From contig CP136061.1 in NCBI GenBank assembly GCA_032622095.1, positions 15,812,440-15,876,439 of the forward strand: a stretch of 64,000 nt of DNA, written 5' to 3'. The position numbers and the translations under genes are program-made. This DNA is from Siphonodentalium dalli (lineage: Eukaryota; Mollusca; Scaphopoda; Gadilida; Siphonodentaliidae). This document shows, in pieces, positions 37,182 through 46,334 of the stretch. Within the stretch, counting starts at the first letter, position 1; every line of letters starts with the position of its first letter. Below the pieces are notes generated by a model. That model did no database searches, was not told the origin of the DNA, and worked only from the letters and a program-made list of their open reading frames with translations.

Positions 37182-40100
37182 TCACTTCAAATTGTACAAG
37201 ATTCGCGCATTTTCAGAGGTTATCCTACAAATGTGATGAAGCGAATCCCCTCGAATTTTGGCAACTGCAGCAGCCGTTTCTCCCACAAACAACGGAGTGG
37301 TTGGTCGTTTTCCCCCGAAGTAAGGGGCGTCCGTTTCCAGTAGTAACCGATCATCCGGAACTGCACATAACGCGAGTCGTTGGTCTCGATCAAAGAATCG
37401 CGCCATAGCCGTGAATCCAAAGTAAACCCTAGGAAAAGTCAACCATTGAGCCACAGAAGATTTTCGCTGTCCGAAACAGTGAAGATGCACTGGATAACTG
37501 GTGAGCTGCATCTCCTGGAAGATGGTGAAAACCCGCGAACATACAGCGTCACCGTAAGTATCCGCCCCTCGAAGGTGTAACACGATGGGCTTGTCGGGTG
37601 TAGCAATCTTCAACAGTTCCCTAAGCACATTCTCCTGCGACCCGTGAGTTGAGGCGGGCTCGGTGTAATCTAGCCCAATTTCTCCTAAGGCATTAACTCG
37701 TGGATCCATGACGAATTTCTGCAGTTGATCCTTCAGACGATTACAAAAGAAATGCCACTTCTTTGGATGAAGCCCTACAGCTACTCCCCACTTCATGTTG
37801 AGCTCCTCCTCGGTCGGAAACGTGTTGGGATCACAGAACACAGCCACCCCTCCGTGGAGTTTAATAGGCACTGCTCCTGTGGGTCCTTCCTCTAGTAACC
37901 GATCGAATGAGTCCCTAAAAGCGGGAAATTTCTGCAGGGTCCTATCCATATGGAAATGACTGTCTATGCAAGCTGGTAATGTTGATTCCACGCCGTCCGT
38001 CGAAGTCACCTCTTCTCCCATCCAGTCCTCAAGATCATCATCCTCCAGCGACAAATACTCAGTTGTTGTGGTTTTGACCGGGTCAGGGTCCCCAAAAACG
38101 TTGTCGGATAAACCAGAGGATACTTCTTCCGATTCCTGGACGGGATCAGCAGTCTCTTCTTGAGTTTCGACGTGTCCAACTTCCATAGGCACCTCTTCTC
38201 TAGCTGCGGATTCCGAAAGTAGATCCTTAACCGGGCGAACCAGTCCAGTTCCCACTTCTTCCTCCTCAGCCATCGTTTCAGATTCCGGAAGTAGACCCTT
38301 AACCGGGCGAGCCAGTCCAGTTCCTACTTCTTCCTCTTCTCGTGGTTCGGATTCCGAGGGAAGGCCCTTAACCGGGCGAGCCAGTCCAGGTCCCACCTCT
38401 TCCTCCTCCCCTTCTGTCATAAGTCCCTGCTCCGTTTCGTCTATCTTCCCACCGTATCTCTTGCTCCATACCTCACTCCTGGTCTCTTCGGTAGAATCCC
38501 TGTTGATAAGTGATCTACGTTGAGATGCCGAACATTTGTTTAGCAAGGGGACTAGCGCCCTCCAGTGAACAAGGCAGGCCTTAGAGTTAATAGGATTCAG
38601 TAGAAACGGTCCCTCAGGTTGAATGAAGCCTTCATGTCGAAATTCACTACACAAGAATTCCATCAGTCGAGAATAAGCATGACTCGCAATAGAGCTTTCG
38701 GTTGGAATCCCTCCTTGACCATTAATCTCCTCAACCAACTCTGCATACGAAGAATCCCTCATTTCGACCGATTCCAATCCTTCTGCCATGACGACAAGGT
38801 CATCCAACCCCGTGAGATACACAGGGGCCATCACAGAAAAGTCCATGTCCTCCATTGGCTCCCACAATTTCCGCGAAACATGCGCACCCAGAACATGCCT
38901 CTTCAACTTCTGCGTTGTTGCGGAACAGCCGCTGATAGGACAAGGATACACCAGTTTTCCAGCTTTACGCCGAACTACTCGTCTCCTCCGGTTTTTTAGA
39001 GTTGATCTTCTTGACGACACATCAGTTGAGTCCGGGATGGGCGATTCCATGGTGAAGTTGAGCTTCTGCCTGGACTTCCGCTCGTATACTTCCTTGAATC
39101 CCCACGAAGGAATAATCCCGTCCTCATTGCCTGCGCACAAAATCACACCATTCCGGGCCTTATAAAATTTCAAGCCATTCTTCATACACTTCTCTACGTC
39201 GATGGAAATGACTACCGTGCTGATGGACCTCATGCCCGAAATGACAATTACTTTGTCATCTGGCTCAGCTGTAGCGAAGTGGATGTGTTGACGTTTCATT
39301 TTGCTCAGCCCGGTGGTGCAAATCTTCTGCCAAGCCGCCACCGATGTGCCGTGTAGAACCTTCTCCAACTCCGTGGGAGACGAGATCTCAAGCAACTCCA
39401 GTTCTGGCACTGGAAAGTCGTGCCCCTGCACCGCTCGGATTTTCCAAGTCCCGTCCGCCCGATTGACAAGTTGAAACCTCTGCTTCGCACAATTGGCAAC
39501 CACCCGCTTCACATCTTCCACGTCGACCCCGACCATAGGGGAGCACTCGAGAAGTTTGGTCAGCTCTCCAAATCCTTCCGAGTCTATCCCGACCGTACAA
39601 TCCCTTTGTGGAGTATGTCGGAGCACGCGGGAGAAGAAGCGGCCAATTTCCTCATCAGAAGGTTTCCTCTTCTTTGGTTGAGACGGCACTTGGAGCTCCG
39701 GTTGAGTAGAGATCCTTTTGATTTTACGGGTACATGCAGTAGTGGCAGCCGATGGAATATTTTGTCGTGTCTGCCTTGGCGTTCCTGAAGAAGACTTTTC
39801 TGGAAGTACAGAAGGTATCGTTAAATCATGTACAACATGGGTGGAAGGTGTTACCCCTGATACCCTGACTACTCTCTGTTTAGTTCTACTTCCAATTTTA
39901 ATAAAGTCTTCTTGACCACTAGATTTCGCCGATTCAACAAATTTCTTATTTGCATCCACCGAAAACTTGACATGAATATTTGGCCATTGAGAGGGATTAG
40001 CCCGGCATGGCACAGGCCCATCCCCCACCCTAGCCAAGCATTCCAAAATTACATTTGTATCTGGACAAATTTTAGAAGTTTCGCTTCTCAATGACGATGA

Positions 40101-41642
40101 AGCGGTCGGTGGTGCACCCACGGCTGATGACAAAACCATCTGATTTGGCCCCACTATTTCCATCGGCTTCTGAACTGAATCCACCGCATCGGACCCACTT
40201 AGCCCGGATGAACCAGGCCTGTTGGGAACCGATCCAGGGAAACCTTTCCTGGTCTTACTTGGACAAGCAATCGGCTTTAAAAAGGAATCCACTGTACCAG
40301 ACCCACCTAGCCCGGATGAACCAGCCCTGTTGGGCACCGATACAGGGAAAGCTTTTCTCGGCTTACTTGTACAAGTATTCACAGATTCATCCTTGTATTC
40401 CAGTTTCCCCATAACTGACATGCCTGGTACCGGTTTTCCCATACCTCTCCTGATTCCACACAACAAACCGGGCTGAAAAAGACCTCTTCCTATTGAGCGT
40501 TTTCCCACACCCATGTTTTCTTTATTTCCATCTCCAGCTATTCCGGCAGTGCCAGAACCACTAGCGATGGAAACTCCCTGCTTCTGAGTGATCGAGACAG
40601 TATCATTCCCAGAAGCCCTTTCCTTCACCCCCACAACCGTATCCCCAGTTATTCCGGCAGGGCCAGAACCACTCGAGACAGGCCATACAGGTGATTGCGG
40701 TGTCGAAGAAGCGAACAGAGATTCCGGTGTCCAATCTCCAGCTATTCCGGCAGAGCCAGAACCACTACAGACAAAGCTCCCGGATCCCTGAATAACGGTT
40801 GCAGCTGTATTCTCAATTTCTGGGGCCCTTCCCATCACTGGTATCGCCCCATCTCCAGCTATTCCGGCAGAGCCAGAACCGCTCAAGACGGGCCACACAA
40901 GTGCTGGTGAGATTGCGACTTTAGGTGTCCTATCTCCAGCTATTCCGGCAGAGCCAGAACCACCTGAGATAGGCCACCCAGATGTTGGAATGATTGCAGA
41001 AGCGAGTTGAGATTCCGGTGCCTTATCCCTAGTTATTCCGGCAGAGCCAGAACCACCAGAGACACGACCCCCTGATCCCTGAATGACCGAAGCCCCCTGT
41101 TCTGATGAGTGGGTATACTGAATGGCTACCATTTTCCCTGTTGTTGTTGTATCTGTGCTTTTGACAGGAAGTGTTGATCTTACCACTTTTTTCGTGGAAG
41201 GTTTTGTTGAGGCTTTACAGAAATCGCCCAGATGTTCTACAATGAAACTCTTATCAAAGTGGTAATTTGCATGATCGTATGCTGCCCGTAGCCACCCAGT
41301 ATTTCCCTCGCTCTTTGCAATCTTTATTTGACCTGCAAATAGGGCTTGTTGTTGTTTCCCAGTGATATTGTTGTCACATATCAAAGGATAGACAGCTTGC
41401 TTTACCGGTACCAGGACATGTTTGGCATTCTGCCCACGCAGAAATTCACCAAAAGGCGTAGCTCCGGACCAACCTAGTTGGCCGGGGGTTATGGGTGCAC
41501 TACTACCTTCACTGCTGGGTTTAGACGAGTCCCTTCCGCCTTTCCACGTCGCCTTCCGCGAGTCCCGGCGATCATTAGAGTTCACCCTATTCGTGGGTCG
41601 GCTCCGTCTATACTTGTCACGGGATCCTCGTCCTGAATCCAT
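37182..41642 (-). CDS. retrotransposon ORF4: Tpt1/KptA RNA 2'-phosphotransferase - zinc finger - TatD nuclease
   Basis: A 1,486-residue protein starting at the ATG at 41,642, 43 nt after the pol stop and in another frame. Residues 1-50 are basic and disordered; 55-143 form an unrecognised compact domain. Residues 180-375 hold six GSGSAGIAGD-like repeats and 435-485 two PNR(A/P)GSSGL repeats. Residues 657-856 are a Tpt1/KptA domain (transfers an RNA 2'-phosphate to NAD+). The family's Arg-His-Arg-Arg catalytic set appears as R675-H676 (LRH), R722 (QRF) and R805 (GMR), with QGH 739-741, HGT 764-766, HIH 786-788 and NGVIL 831-835. Residues 900-921 look like a C2H2 finger (C901, C906, H916, H921) with a short loop. 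Residues 1075-1150 hold three acidic EEEVGTGLARPVKGL repeats. Residues 1222-1486 are a TatD metal-dependent nuclease with all expected ligands: H1229, H1231, E1321, H1356, H1388 (or H1386), D1438. No signal peptide or membrane helix is seen, so it is not an envelope protein. Confidence 0.92.
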   Translation of the reverse strand: MDSGRGSRDKYRRSRPTNRVNSNDRRDSRKATWKGGRDSSKPSSEGSSAPITPGQLGWSGATPFGEFLRGQNAKHVLVPVKQAVYPLICDNNITGKQQQALFAGQIKIAKSEGNTGWLRAAYDHANYHFDKSFIVEHLGDFCKASTKPSTKKVVRSTLPVKSTDTTTTGKMVAIQYTHSSEQGASVIQGSGGRVSGGSGSAGITRDKAPESQLASAIIPTSGWPISGGSGSAGIAGDRTPKVAISPALVWPVLSGSGSAGIAGDGAIPVMGRAPEIENTAATVIQGSGSFVCSGSGSAGIAGDWTPESLFASSTPQSPVWPVSSGSGPAGITGDTVVGVKERASGNDTVSITQKQGVSIASGSGTAGIAGDGNKENMGVGKRSIGRGLFQPGLLCGIRRGMGKPVPGMSVMGKLEYKDESVNTCTSKPRKAFPVSVPNRAGSSGLGGSGTVDSFLKPIACPSKTRKGFPGSVPNRPGSSGLSGSDAVDSVQKPMEIVGPNQMVLSSAVGAPPTASSSLRSETSKICPDTNVILECLARVGDGPVPCRANPSQWPNIHVKFSVDANKKFVESAKSSGQEDFIKIGSRTKQRVVRVSGVTPSTHVVHDLTIPSVLPEKSSSGTPRQTRQNIPSAATTACTRKIKRISTQPELQVPSQPKKRKPSDEEIGRFFSRVLRHTPQRDCTVGIDSEGFGELTKLLECSPMVGVDVEDVKRVVANCAKQRFQLVNRADGTWKIRAVQGHDFPVPELELLEISSPTELEKVLHGTSVAAWQKICTTGLSKMKRQHIHFATAEPDDKVIVISGMRSISTVVISIDVEKCMKNGLKFYKARNGVILCAGNEDGIIPSWGFKEVYERKSRQKLNFTMESPIPDSTDVSSRRSTLKNRRRRVVRRKAGKLVYPCPISGCSATTQKLKRHVLGAHVSRKLWEPMEDMDFSVMAPVYLTGLDDLVVMAEGLESVEMRDSSYAELVEEINGQGGIPTESSIASHAYSRLMEFLCSEFRHEGFIQPEGPFLLNPINSKACLVHWRALVPLLNKCSASQRRSLINRDSTEETRSEVWSKRYGGKIDETEQGLMTEGEEEEVGPGLARPVKGLPSESEPREEEEVGTGLARPVKGLLPESETMAEEEEVGTGLVRPVKDLLSESAAREEVPMEVGHVETQEETADPVQESEEVSSGLSDNVFGDPDPVKTTTTEYLSLEDDDLEDWMGEEVTSTDGVESTLPACIDSHFHMDRTLQKFPAFRDSFDRLLEEGPTGAVPIKLHGGVAVFCDPNTFPTEEELNMKWGVAVGLHPKKWHFFCNRLKDQLQKFVMDPRVNALGEIGLDYTEPASTHGSQENVLRELLKIATPDKPIVLHLRGADTYGDAVCSRVFTIFQEMQLTSYPVHLHCFGQRKSSVAQWLTFPRVYFGFTAMARFFDRDQRLALCAVPDDRLLLETDAPYFGGKRPTTPLFVGETAAAVAKIRGDSLHHICRITSENARILYNLK

Positions 41643-41650
41643 GTCTGGAT

Positions 41651-41682
41651 ACTGGAATGATCATACAAGGATATTAGAAAAT
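41651..41682 (-). promoter_or_regulatory. candidate splice acceptor before ORF4
   Basis: In the sense direction the 43-nt gap between pol and ORF4 contains a branch-point-like ttctaat, then a pyrimidine-leaning stretch ending attccag, with the exon starting 9 nt before the ORF4 ATG (AG at 41,653-41,652). This would let ORF4 be made from a spliced subgenomic RNA, as env is in retroviruses. Splicing is inferred. Confidence 0.5.
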
Positions 41683-41685
41683 CTG

Positions 41686-44600
41686 TCACTCATTACACTC
41701 AGGACAGAAATACTTATTTATTTTCTTAGCAGCTTTCTGCGTAACTTGAACACACGCCCCGTGATACCATTCGAGACACCCATCGCATTGAATCATGAAT
41801 TCATTATCATAGGGTTGTCTACAAATACAATAGAGGGGTTGAGTTGATCCCGACCCACTATCTGCAAGCGACTTCTGAACTATCTGAACCCACCGAGGGA
41901 AGCTAAGCTCCCTACACAATTTTATGCGATCATAATGTAAAACCACTTCAGTGCTTCTTAAACGCACTTTAAAAAGATTTGATGTTATGACATTTATAAT
42001 CACACCGGGACCCTTCCAGTTCGCTTGCAGCTTTTTGCATTTACCCTTTATAGTGGCGGTATCTCTCATGTATATCACATCCCCCTTTTTGAAGGGACGT
42101 TTAAGAGTACGGGTGTTAAAGTTACCTTTCATCACCTTTTGAGCCGTCTGTAAGTTCTCTCTCGCTACCTCATGGGCGCTTAGAATGGCCTCCTCCAGAT
42201 CCAACACAAATTGTGGAATATTGTCGTGGACTGGCTTACCTTTTGAGGGAATAATGAGGTCTACTGGTTTATTCACCTCACGACCCAACATTAAAACATT
42301 TGCCGTATAACCAGTTTGCCTATTCACAGCGGATCGGAGTGCCCCAGCTAATTGTGGTAAAAATACATCCCACGATTTTTGTTTCTTAGCTGTGAAGCAA
42401 CGCACGGCGTCCATGAGGGTCCGGTTATACCTCTCAACCTGTCCGTTCCCAGACGGCCGATAAGGGGTACAACGGGATTTGTGGATATTCATAACTTTAC
42501 ATACAGCCGCAAAAAGGTTACTTTCAAAATTTCTGCCCTGATCGGTAAATATCTCAAACGGGAAACCAAACCGTGAGAAAAATTCATTAACTGCTGCTAA
42601 GGCAGTAACTTCTGCAGTTTGGGATGGCAGGGGGATACACTCTACCCATTTAGAGAATTGGTCCACCATCATGAGGATGTACTCATTGCCCTTCTCTGTT
42701 TTCGGCAGAGGACCCAAAAAATCAAGGTGGACCCTTTCCATGGGGTAACCCGCCTGATAAGATTGTAAGGCAGCCTTTGGGTGTCTATTTGGTTTCTTAC
42801 TTAAATTGCATGCCTTACAAGCTGCCACCCAACCCTCCACATCTTTAGTCAGCCCATACCAGTAATACGAGTCCTGAACTCGTTGTTTTGTCCGTGCAAT
42901 GCCCTGGTGACCGGACAAAGGAATATCATGGCACAACATGAGGACCTCCCTTTTCAATTTCCCGGGAACCACCACCACTTCTCTCCCAGACTTCCTCACT
43001 TTGTACAACAAGTTATCTCTGAGCATAAAAATCTCCTTATTTAGCCAAAAATACTTAGACGCTGGGCCTGCTATAAATAGCTCAGATTCCGATGGTTCCC
43101 TTTGGGTCTCCAACCAATCCAGGATTATCCTGAGATCTCGATCCTGGGATTGGAATTCCCTGAGTTCCTCCCCAGTATAAGTGGGCAAAGACACAGAACT
43201 TACTGCAATGAGTGGTCCCGAAATGTCCACACTGGTAATGGGTATACAAGTATGAGGAGAAGACGGTCTGACGATTACAGGCTTATGTGTCTCCAGAACT
43301 TCACTTGGCAGGGATAGCGGTTCTGAGAAGGGTTCTCTATACCGCCTACCTGTGCCAGGATCAACAGTTCCCCACATAGCTGTAGCATTTGGGGCTTCAC
43401 CAGGTGCGGTTTGTCCTACACCCGGGTCAATAGCCCCCCCTGTTTCAGAAGTTTCATCCCAGCGAGTTTGGTCCTTGGGTGCACTCTCCCGTAAGAGAGA
43501 TTTGTTAACACCCTCCCTACTCAGCTGAGAATCATGCACCTCTAGTCCCAAAGAATGGCTCGGAACCCTGTCTCTCCCATTTGATTGGAAAGGTTCCCCT
43601 TCATCCTTGGGATTCGATTCGAACTCAATCCCTCCCGGGTCCCAGACCATACGTTCCATCCCCAAATTCGAAACTGCTGGGGGCACTTGACAACTTGGTG
43701 ACCCCCCTGGGTCCCCCACCGGATGGACGATGCCTGGAGACCGAGTTTCGTCGTCCCCTCCATGCGGCCTGGAAACAGGTCCTGACACCCCTGACTGAAG
43801 ACCTTCCATTCCCACCCCCGAATCTTCCTCCTCCCATAGGTGATAGATGTCCAAAGGATCATCATCGAGGCTGGTGGGTACAGAAAGGGGCGTCCCTGGC
43901 CTTACTCTTATCTGTCGTACGGCTCGAAAACCGCCTGACGCCAGTGGAATTACATAATCTACCTCGTCCGAAAACCTCTCCCACCTCTCCTGGGCCCTGG
44001 AACAATACTTGCAGCCCTCACAGGGTAATGATTTCACCCCCAATTTCGGGCAACACTCCCCCCATGGAATCCGACTGAGAGCATCAGCATTGATGTGCAG
44101 ATCTCCCTTCCGGTGTTTTATTACCATGTTATATTGGCTGAGCTCTTCGAGCCATCGAGCCAACTGACCTTGGGGCTCCCGAAATCCCATCAACCAAGCA
44201 AGGCTACCGTGATCCGTCCGGACCGTAAATTCCCGACCCAGGAGATAATGTCGATATTGACGGGTAAATAGAACCACAGCGAGCAACTCTTTACGGGTTG
44301 TGCAATAGTTACGCTGTTCTTTCGTTAGAGATAGACTACCGTAATGGATAACTCGTTCCCTCCCCTCCTGGAACTGAATTAATTCAGCACCAACACAGAA
44401 ACCAGAACTATCTGTGTCAAGAATGAATGGGTCTACATTGTTTGGCAATGTTAAAGCCGGGGGCTTGGTTAGGGCCTGTCGGATTGATTCAAAAGCCCTG
44501 GCTTGGTCCTCCCCCCACACAAAAGGATTCCTACTTGTAACTAAGTAAAGTGGTTGGGCTAACTTTGCATAATCCTTTACGAAAGTTCGGTGGTAGTTAG

Positions 44601-46329
44601 CCAAGCCCAAAAACTTTTCCACATCCTTTCCATTTCGGGGGGTAGGCCACTCCAGGATAGCCTCAGAAGCACCCTCACCCATTTCCACCCCATCCTGACT
44701 TACTGTTCGACCCAAAAACTGAATTTTCTTCTGGAACAGCACAGATTTACGGGGTTTTAGTTTCAACCTGTGCTGCCGAAACCTCGTCAAGACTACACTC
44801 AGGTTTTTTAAATGATCCAAATAGTCTAAACCCATAACAACGCAATCATCCACGAACGCCAAAGCTACTTTCCACATCAGTCCTTGAAGAACTAGATTAA
44901 TAGCCCTACAATAACTAGCTGGCGCCCCTGACAAACCGAAACTCATTCGTTTAAATTCAAACAGCCCGTATTTTGTAATGAAAGCGGACTTACATTGGTC
45001 TTCTGGTTTGATTCGTAATTGGTAATACGCCTGGTTAGAATCGACTTTGCTTAGCCATTTGTTACCGGCTAACGCATCTAAACACTGGTCAACTAACGGA
45101 ACCGGGTATAAATCTCGTTTAGTGACTGAATTCAGCTTCCGATAATCCAAGCACCACCTGACGGAGCCATCAGATTTGCGAATTAACACGGGGGCGGAAC
45201 ACCAATCACTAGAACTTGGTTGAATTATACCGGCTTCAAGCAATTTGTTTAAGTGCGATTCTTCCTCCTCTACAAAATGAGCTGGGGTACGACGCATCCG
45301 GAGTTTAACCGGAAGCGCATCCCCAGTTGGGATTTCATGTTGAATTAAATCCAAATCCCCAAGGTCATAATCATGTTGGGCAAATACATCTTGGAATTCA
45401 ATCAACAATTTTCGCAAGCCCAATTGTTCAAGTTCTGATAAGTGACCTCGCGACCTCTCGTACAAGTCCACTAGATAAGAAGGTATCTCATCAGCGTTTT
45501 GTGCAACCGATACTTTATTGGCACATGGCATTGGTAATGTTTGTGTGATTGAGTCCATGACAGCCGCACCTGGTGTGGCAATAGCCTGAGTGACCAACTG
45601 ACCCCTCCGTAATCGTATCGCCCTGTCAGTCAGATTAACCACACATGCAACTGGAGATTCCGTGTTAGAGTGAAAACTACTGGCCACCAAAAGTGAGGGC
45701 TCATGAAAAGAACGCTCCAAAACGAAATCACCATTCAATTTTGATGTTTTACACTTAACCAAGGCTATCATATGAGGTGGGATGGTTCTAGTCGATTTCA
45801 TATATACGTCCGAACAAATGTTATCAACTTGCCTCAGTAACTCATTGGGTGCCGACAAAATATCAGGTCCCTGTGAACCCACAGGTTGAATATCGCCCGG
45901 TGACGAATCAATATTATCACAATAGTTTTCCGGGTTTGTTGAACATGACTTAGAAATCGAGACCTCTCCCCCAAACTCCGAACATTCTTGCCTACGTACC
46001 TTCTTATCATTTGAAATTGGAAATGGGCAGTGCTGTGAGTCGAAGTTCAGCCCGGATGAACCAGGCCAAGCCTCTCCCCCAAACCCTGAGCATTTTGCTT
46101 CCCCTGTCACTTTTTCACACGACATGGGACGCATCCGTTGCAGTGAGTCAAGATTCAGCCCGGACTGGCCAGGCCAAGCCTCTTCCCCATGCTCCGAACG
46201 CTCTTTATCATGCGATAGCTCTGTTCCCCTTGGTTCCTCAGTTGAAATTGCAATTGGAAATGGGCAGTGCTGTGAGTCGAAGTTCAGCCCGGATGAACCA
46301 GGCCAAGCCTCTCCCACAAACCCTGAGCA
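41686..46329 (-). CDS. pol: retrotransposon Pol: RT, RNase H, integrase, C-terminal PHD finger
   Basis: The frame is open from 46,329 with no ATG near its start; residue numbers count from the GTG at 46,317 (1,543 codons). Residues 1-100 hold three EAWPGSSGL-type repeats. The reverse transcriptase spans about 330-515, with D426 in the palm motif (VDSNQAYYQ) and FVDD at 488-491. RNase H spans 630-748 (D634, E677, D702, D745). Next come a cysteine cluster (C755, C756, C766, C769, C772) and an unusual ~270-residue Pro/Gly-rich disordered insert. The integrase has an HHCC zinc site (H1130, H1137, C1167, C1170) and the DD35E triad D1199, D1259, E1295, then a GPY/F-like WKGPG at 1434. Residues 1496-1541 form a C4HC3 PHD finger ending just before the stop. 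The order is Ty3/Gypsy-type; a PHD in place of a chromodomain is unusual. Confidence 0.95.
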   Translation of the reverse strand, partial: CSGFVGEAWPGSSGLNFDSQHCPFPIAISTEEPRGTELSHDKERSEHGEEAWPGQSGLNLDSLQRMRPMSCEKVTGEAKCSGFGGEAWPGSSGLNFDSQHCPFPISNDKKVRRQECSEFGGEVSISKSCSTNPENYCDNIDSSPGDIQPVGSQGPDILSAPNELLRQVDNICSDVYMKSTRTIPPHMIALVKCKTSKLNGDFVLERSFHEPSLLVASSFHSNTESPVACVVNLTDRAIRLRRGQLVTQAIATPGAAVMDSITQTLPMPCANKVSVAQNADEIPSYLVDLYERSRGHLSELEQLGLRKLLIEFQDVFAQHDYDLGDLDLIQHEIPTGDALPVKLRMRRTPAHFVEEEESHLNKLLEAGIIQPSSSDWCSAPVLIRKSDGSVRWCLDYRKLNSVTKRDLYPVPLVDQCLDALAGNKWLSKVDSNQAYYQLRIKPEDQCKSAFITKYGLFEFKRMSFGLSGAPASYCRAINLVLQGLMWKVALAFVDDCVVMGLDYLDHLKNLSVVLTRFRQHRLKLKPRKSVLFQKKIQFLGRTVSQDGVEMGEGASEAILEWPTPRNGKDVEKFLGLANYHRTFVKDYAKLAQPLYLVTSRNPFVWGEDQARAFESIRQALTKPPALTLPNNVDPFILDTDSSGFCVGAELIQFQEGRERVIHYGSLSLTKEQRNYCTTRKELLAVVLFTRQYRHYLLGREFTVRTDHGSLAWLMGFREPQGQLARWLEELSQYNMVIKHRKGDLHINADALSRIPWGECCPKLGVKSLPCEGCKYCSRAQERWERFSDEVDYVIPLASGGFRAVRQIRVRPGTPLSVPTSLDDDPLDIYHLWEEEDSGVGMEGLQSGVSGPVSRPHGGDDETRSPGIVHPVGDPGGSPSCQVPPAVSNLGMERMVWDPGGIEFESNPKDEGEPFQSNGRDRVPSHSLGLEVHDSQLSREGVNKSLLRESAPKDQTRWDETSETGGAIDPGVGQTAPGEAPNATAMWGTVDPGTGRRYREPFSEPLSLPSEVLETHKPVIVRPSSPHTCIPITSVDISGPLIAVSSVSLPTYTGEELREFQSQDRDLRIILDWLETQREPSESELFIAGPASKYFWLNKEIFMLRDNLLYKVRKSGREVVVVPGKLKREVLMLCHDIPLSGHQGIARTKQRVQDSYYWYGLTKDVEGWVAACKACNLSKKPNRHPKAALQSYQAGYPMERVHLDFLGPLPKTEKGNEYILMMVDQFSKWVECIPLPSQTAEVTALAAVNEFFSRFGFPFEIFTDQGRNFESNLFAAVCKVMNIHKSRCTPYRPSGNGQVERYNRTLMDAVRCFTAKKQKSWDVFLPQLAGALRSAVNRQTGYTANVLMLGREVNKPVDLIIPSKGKPVHDNIPQFVLDLEEAILSAHEVARENLQTAQKVMKGNFNTRTLKRPFKKGDVIYMRDTATIKGKCKKLQANWKGPGVIINVITSNLFKVRLRSTEVVLHYDRIKLCRELSFPRWVQIVQKSLADSGSGSTQPLYCICRQPYDNEFMIQCDGCLEWYHGACVQVTQKAAKKINKYFCPECNE

Positions 46330-46334
46330 TTAAA

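Noticed and set aside
37182-41642. Envelope glycoprotein in the fourth frame
   Set aside because: No signal peptide, transmembrane helix or furin-like site; the content is enzymatic.
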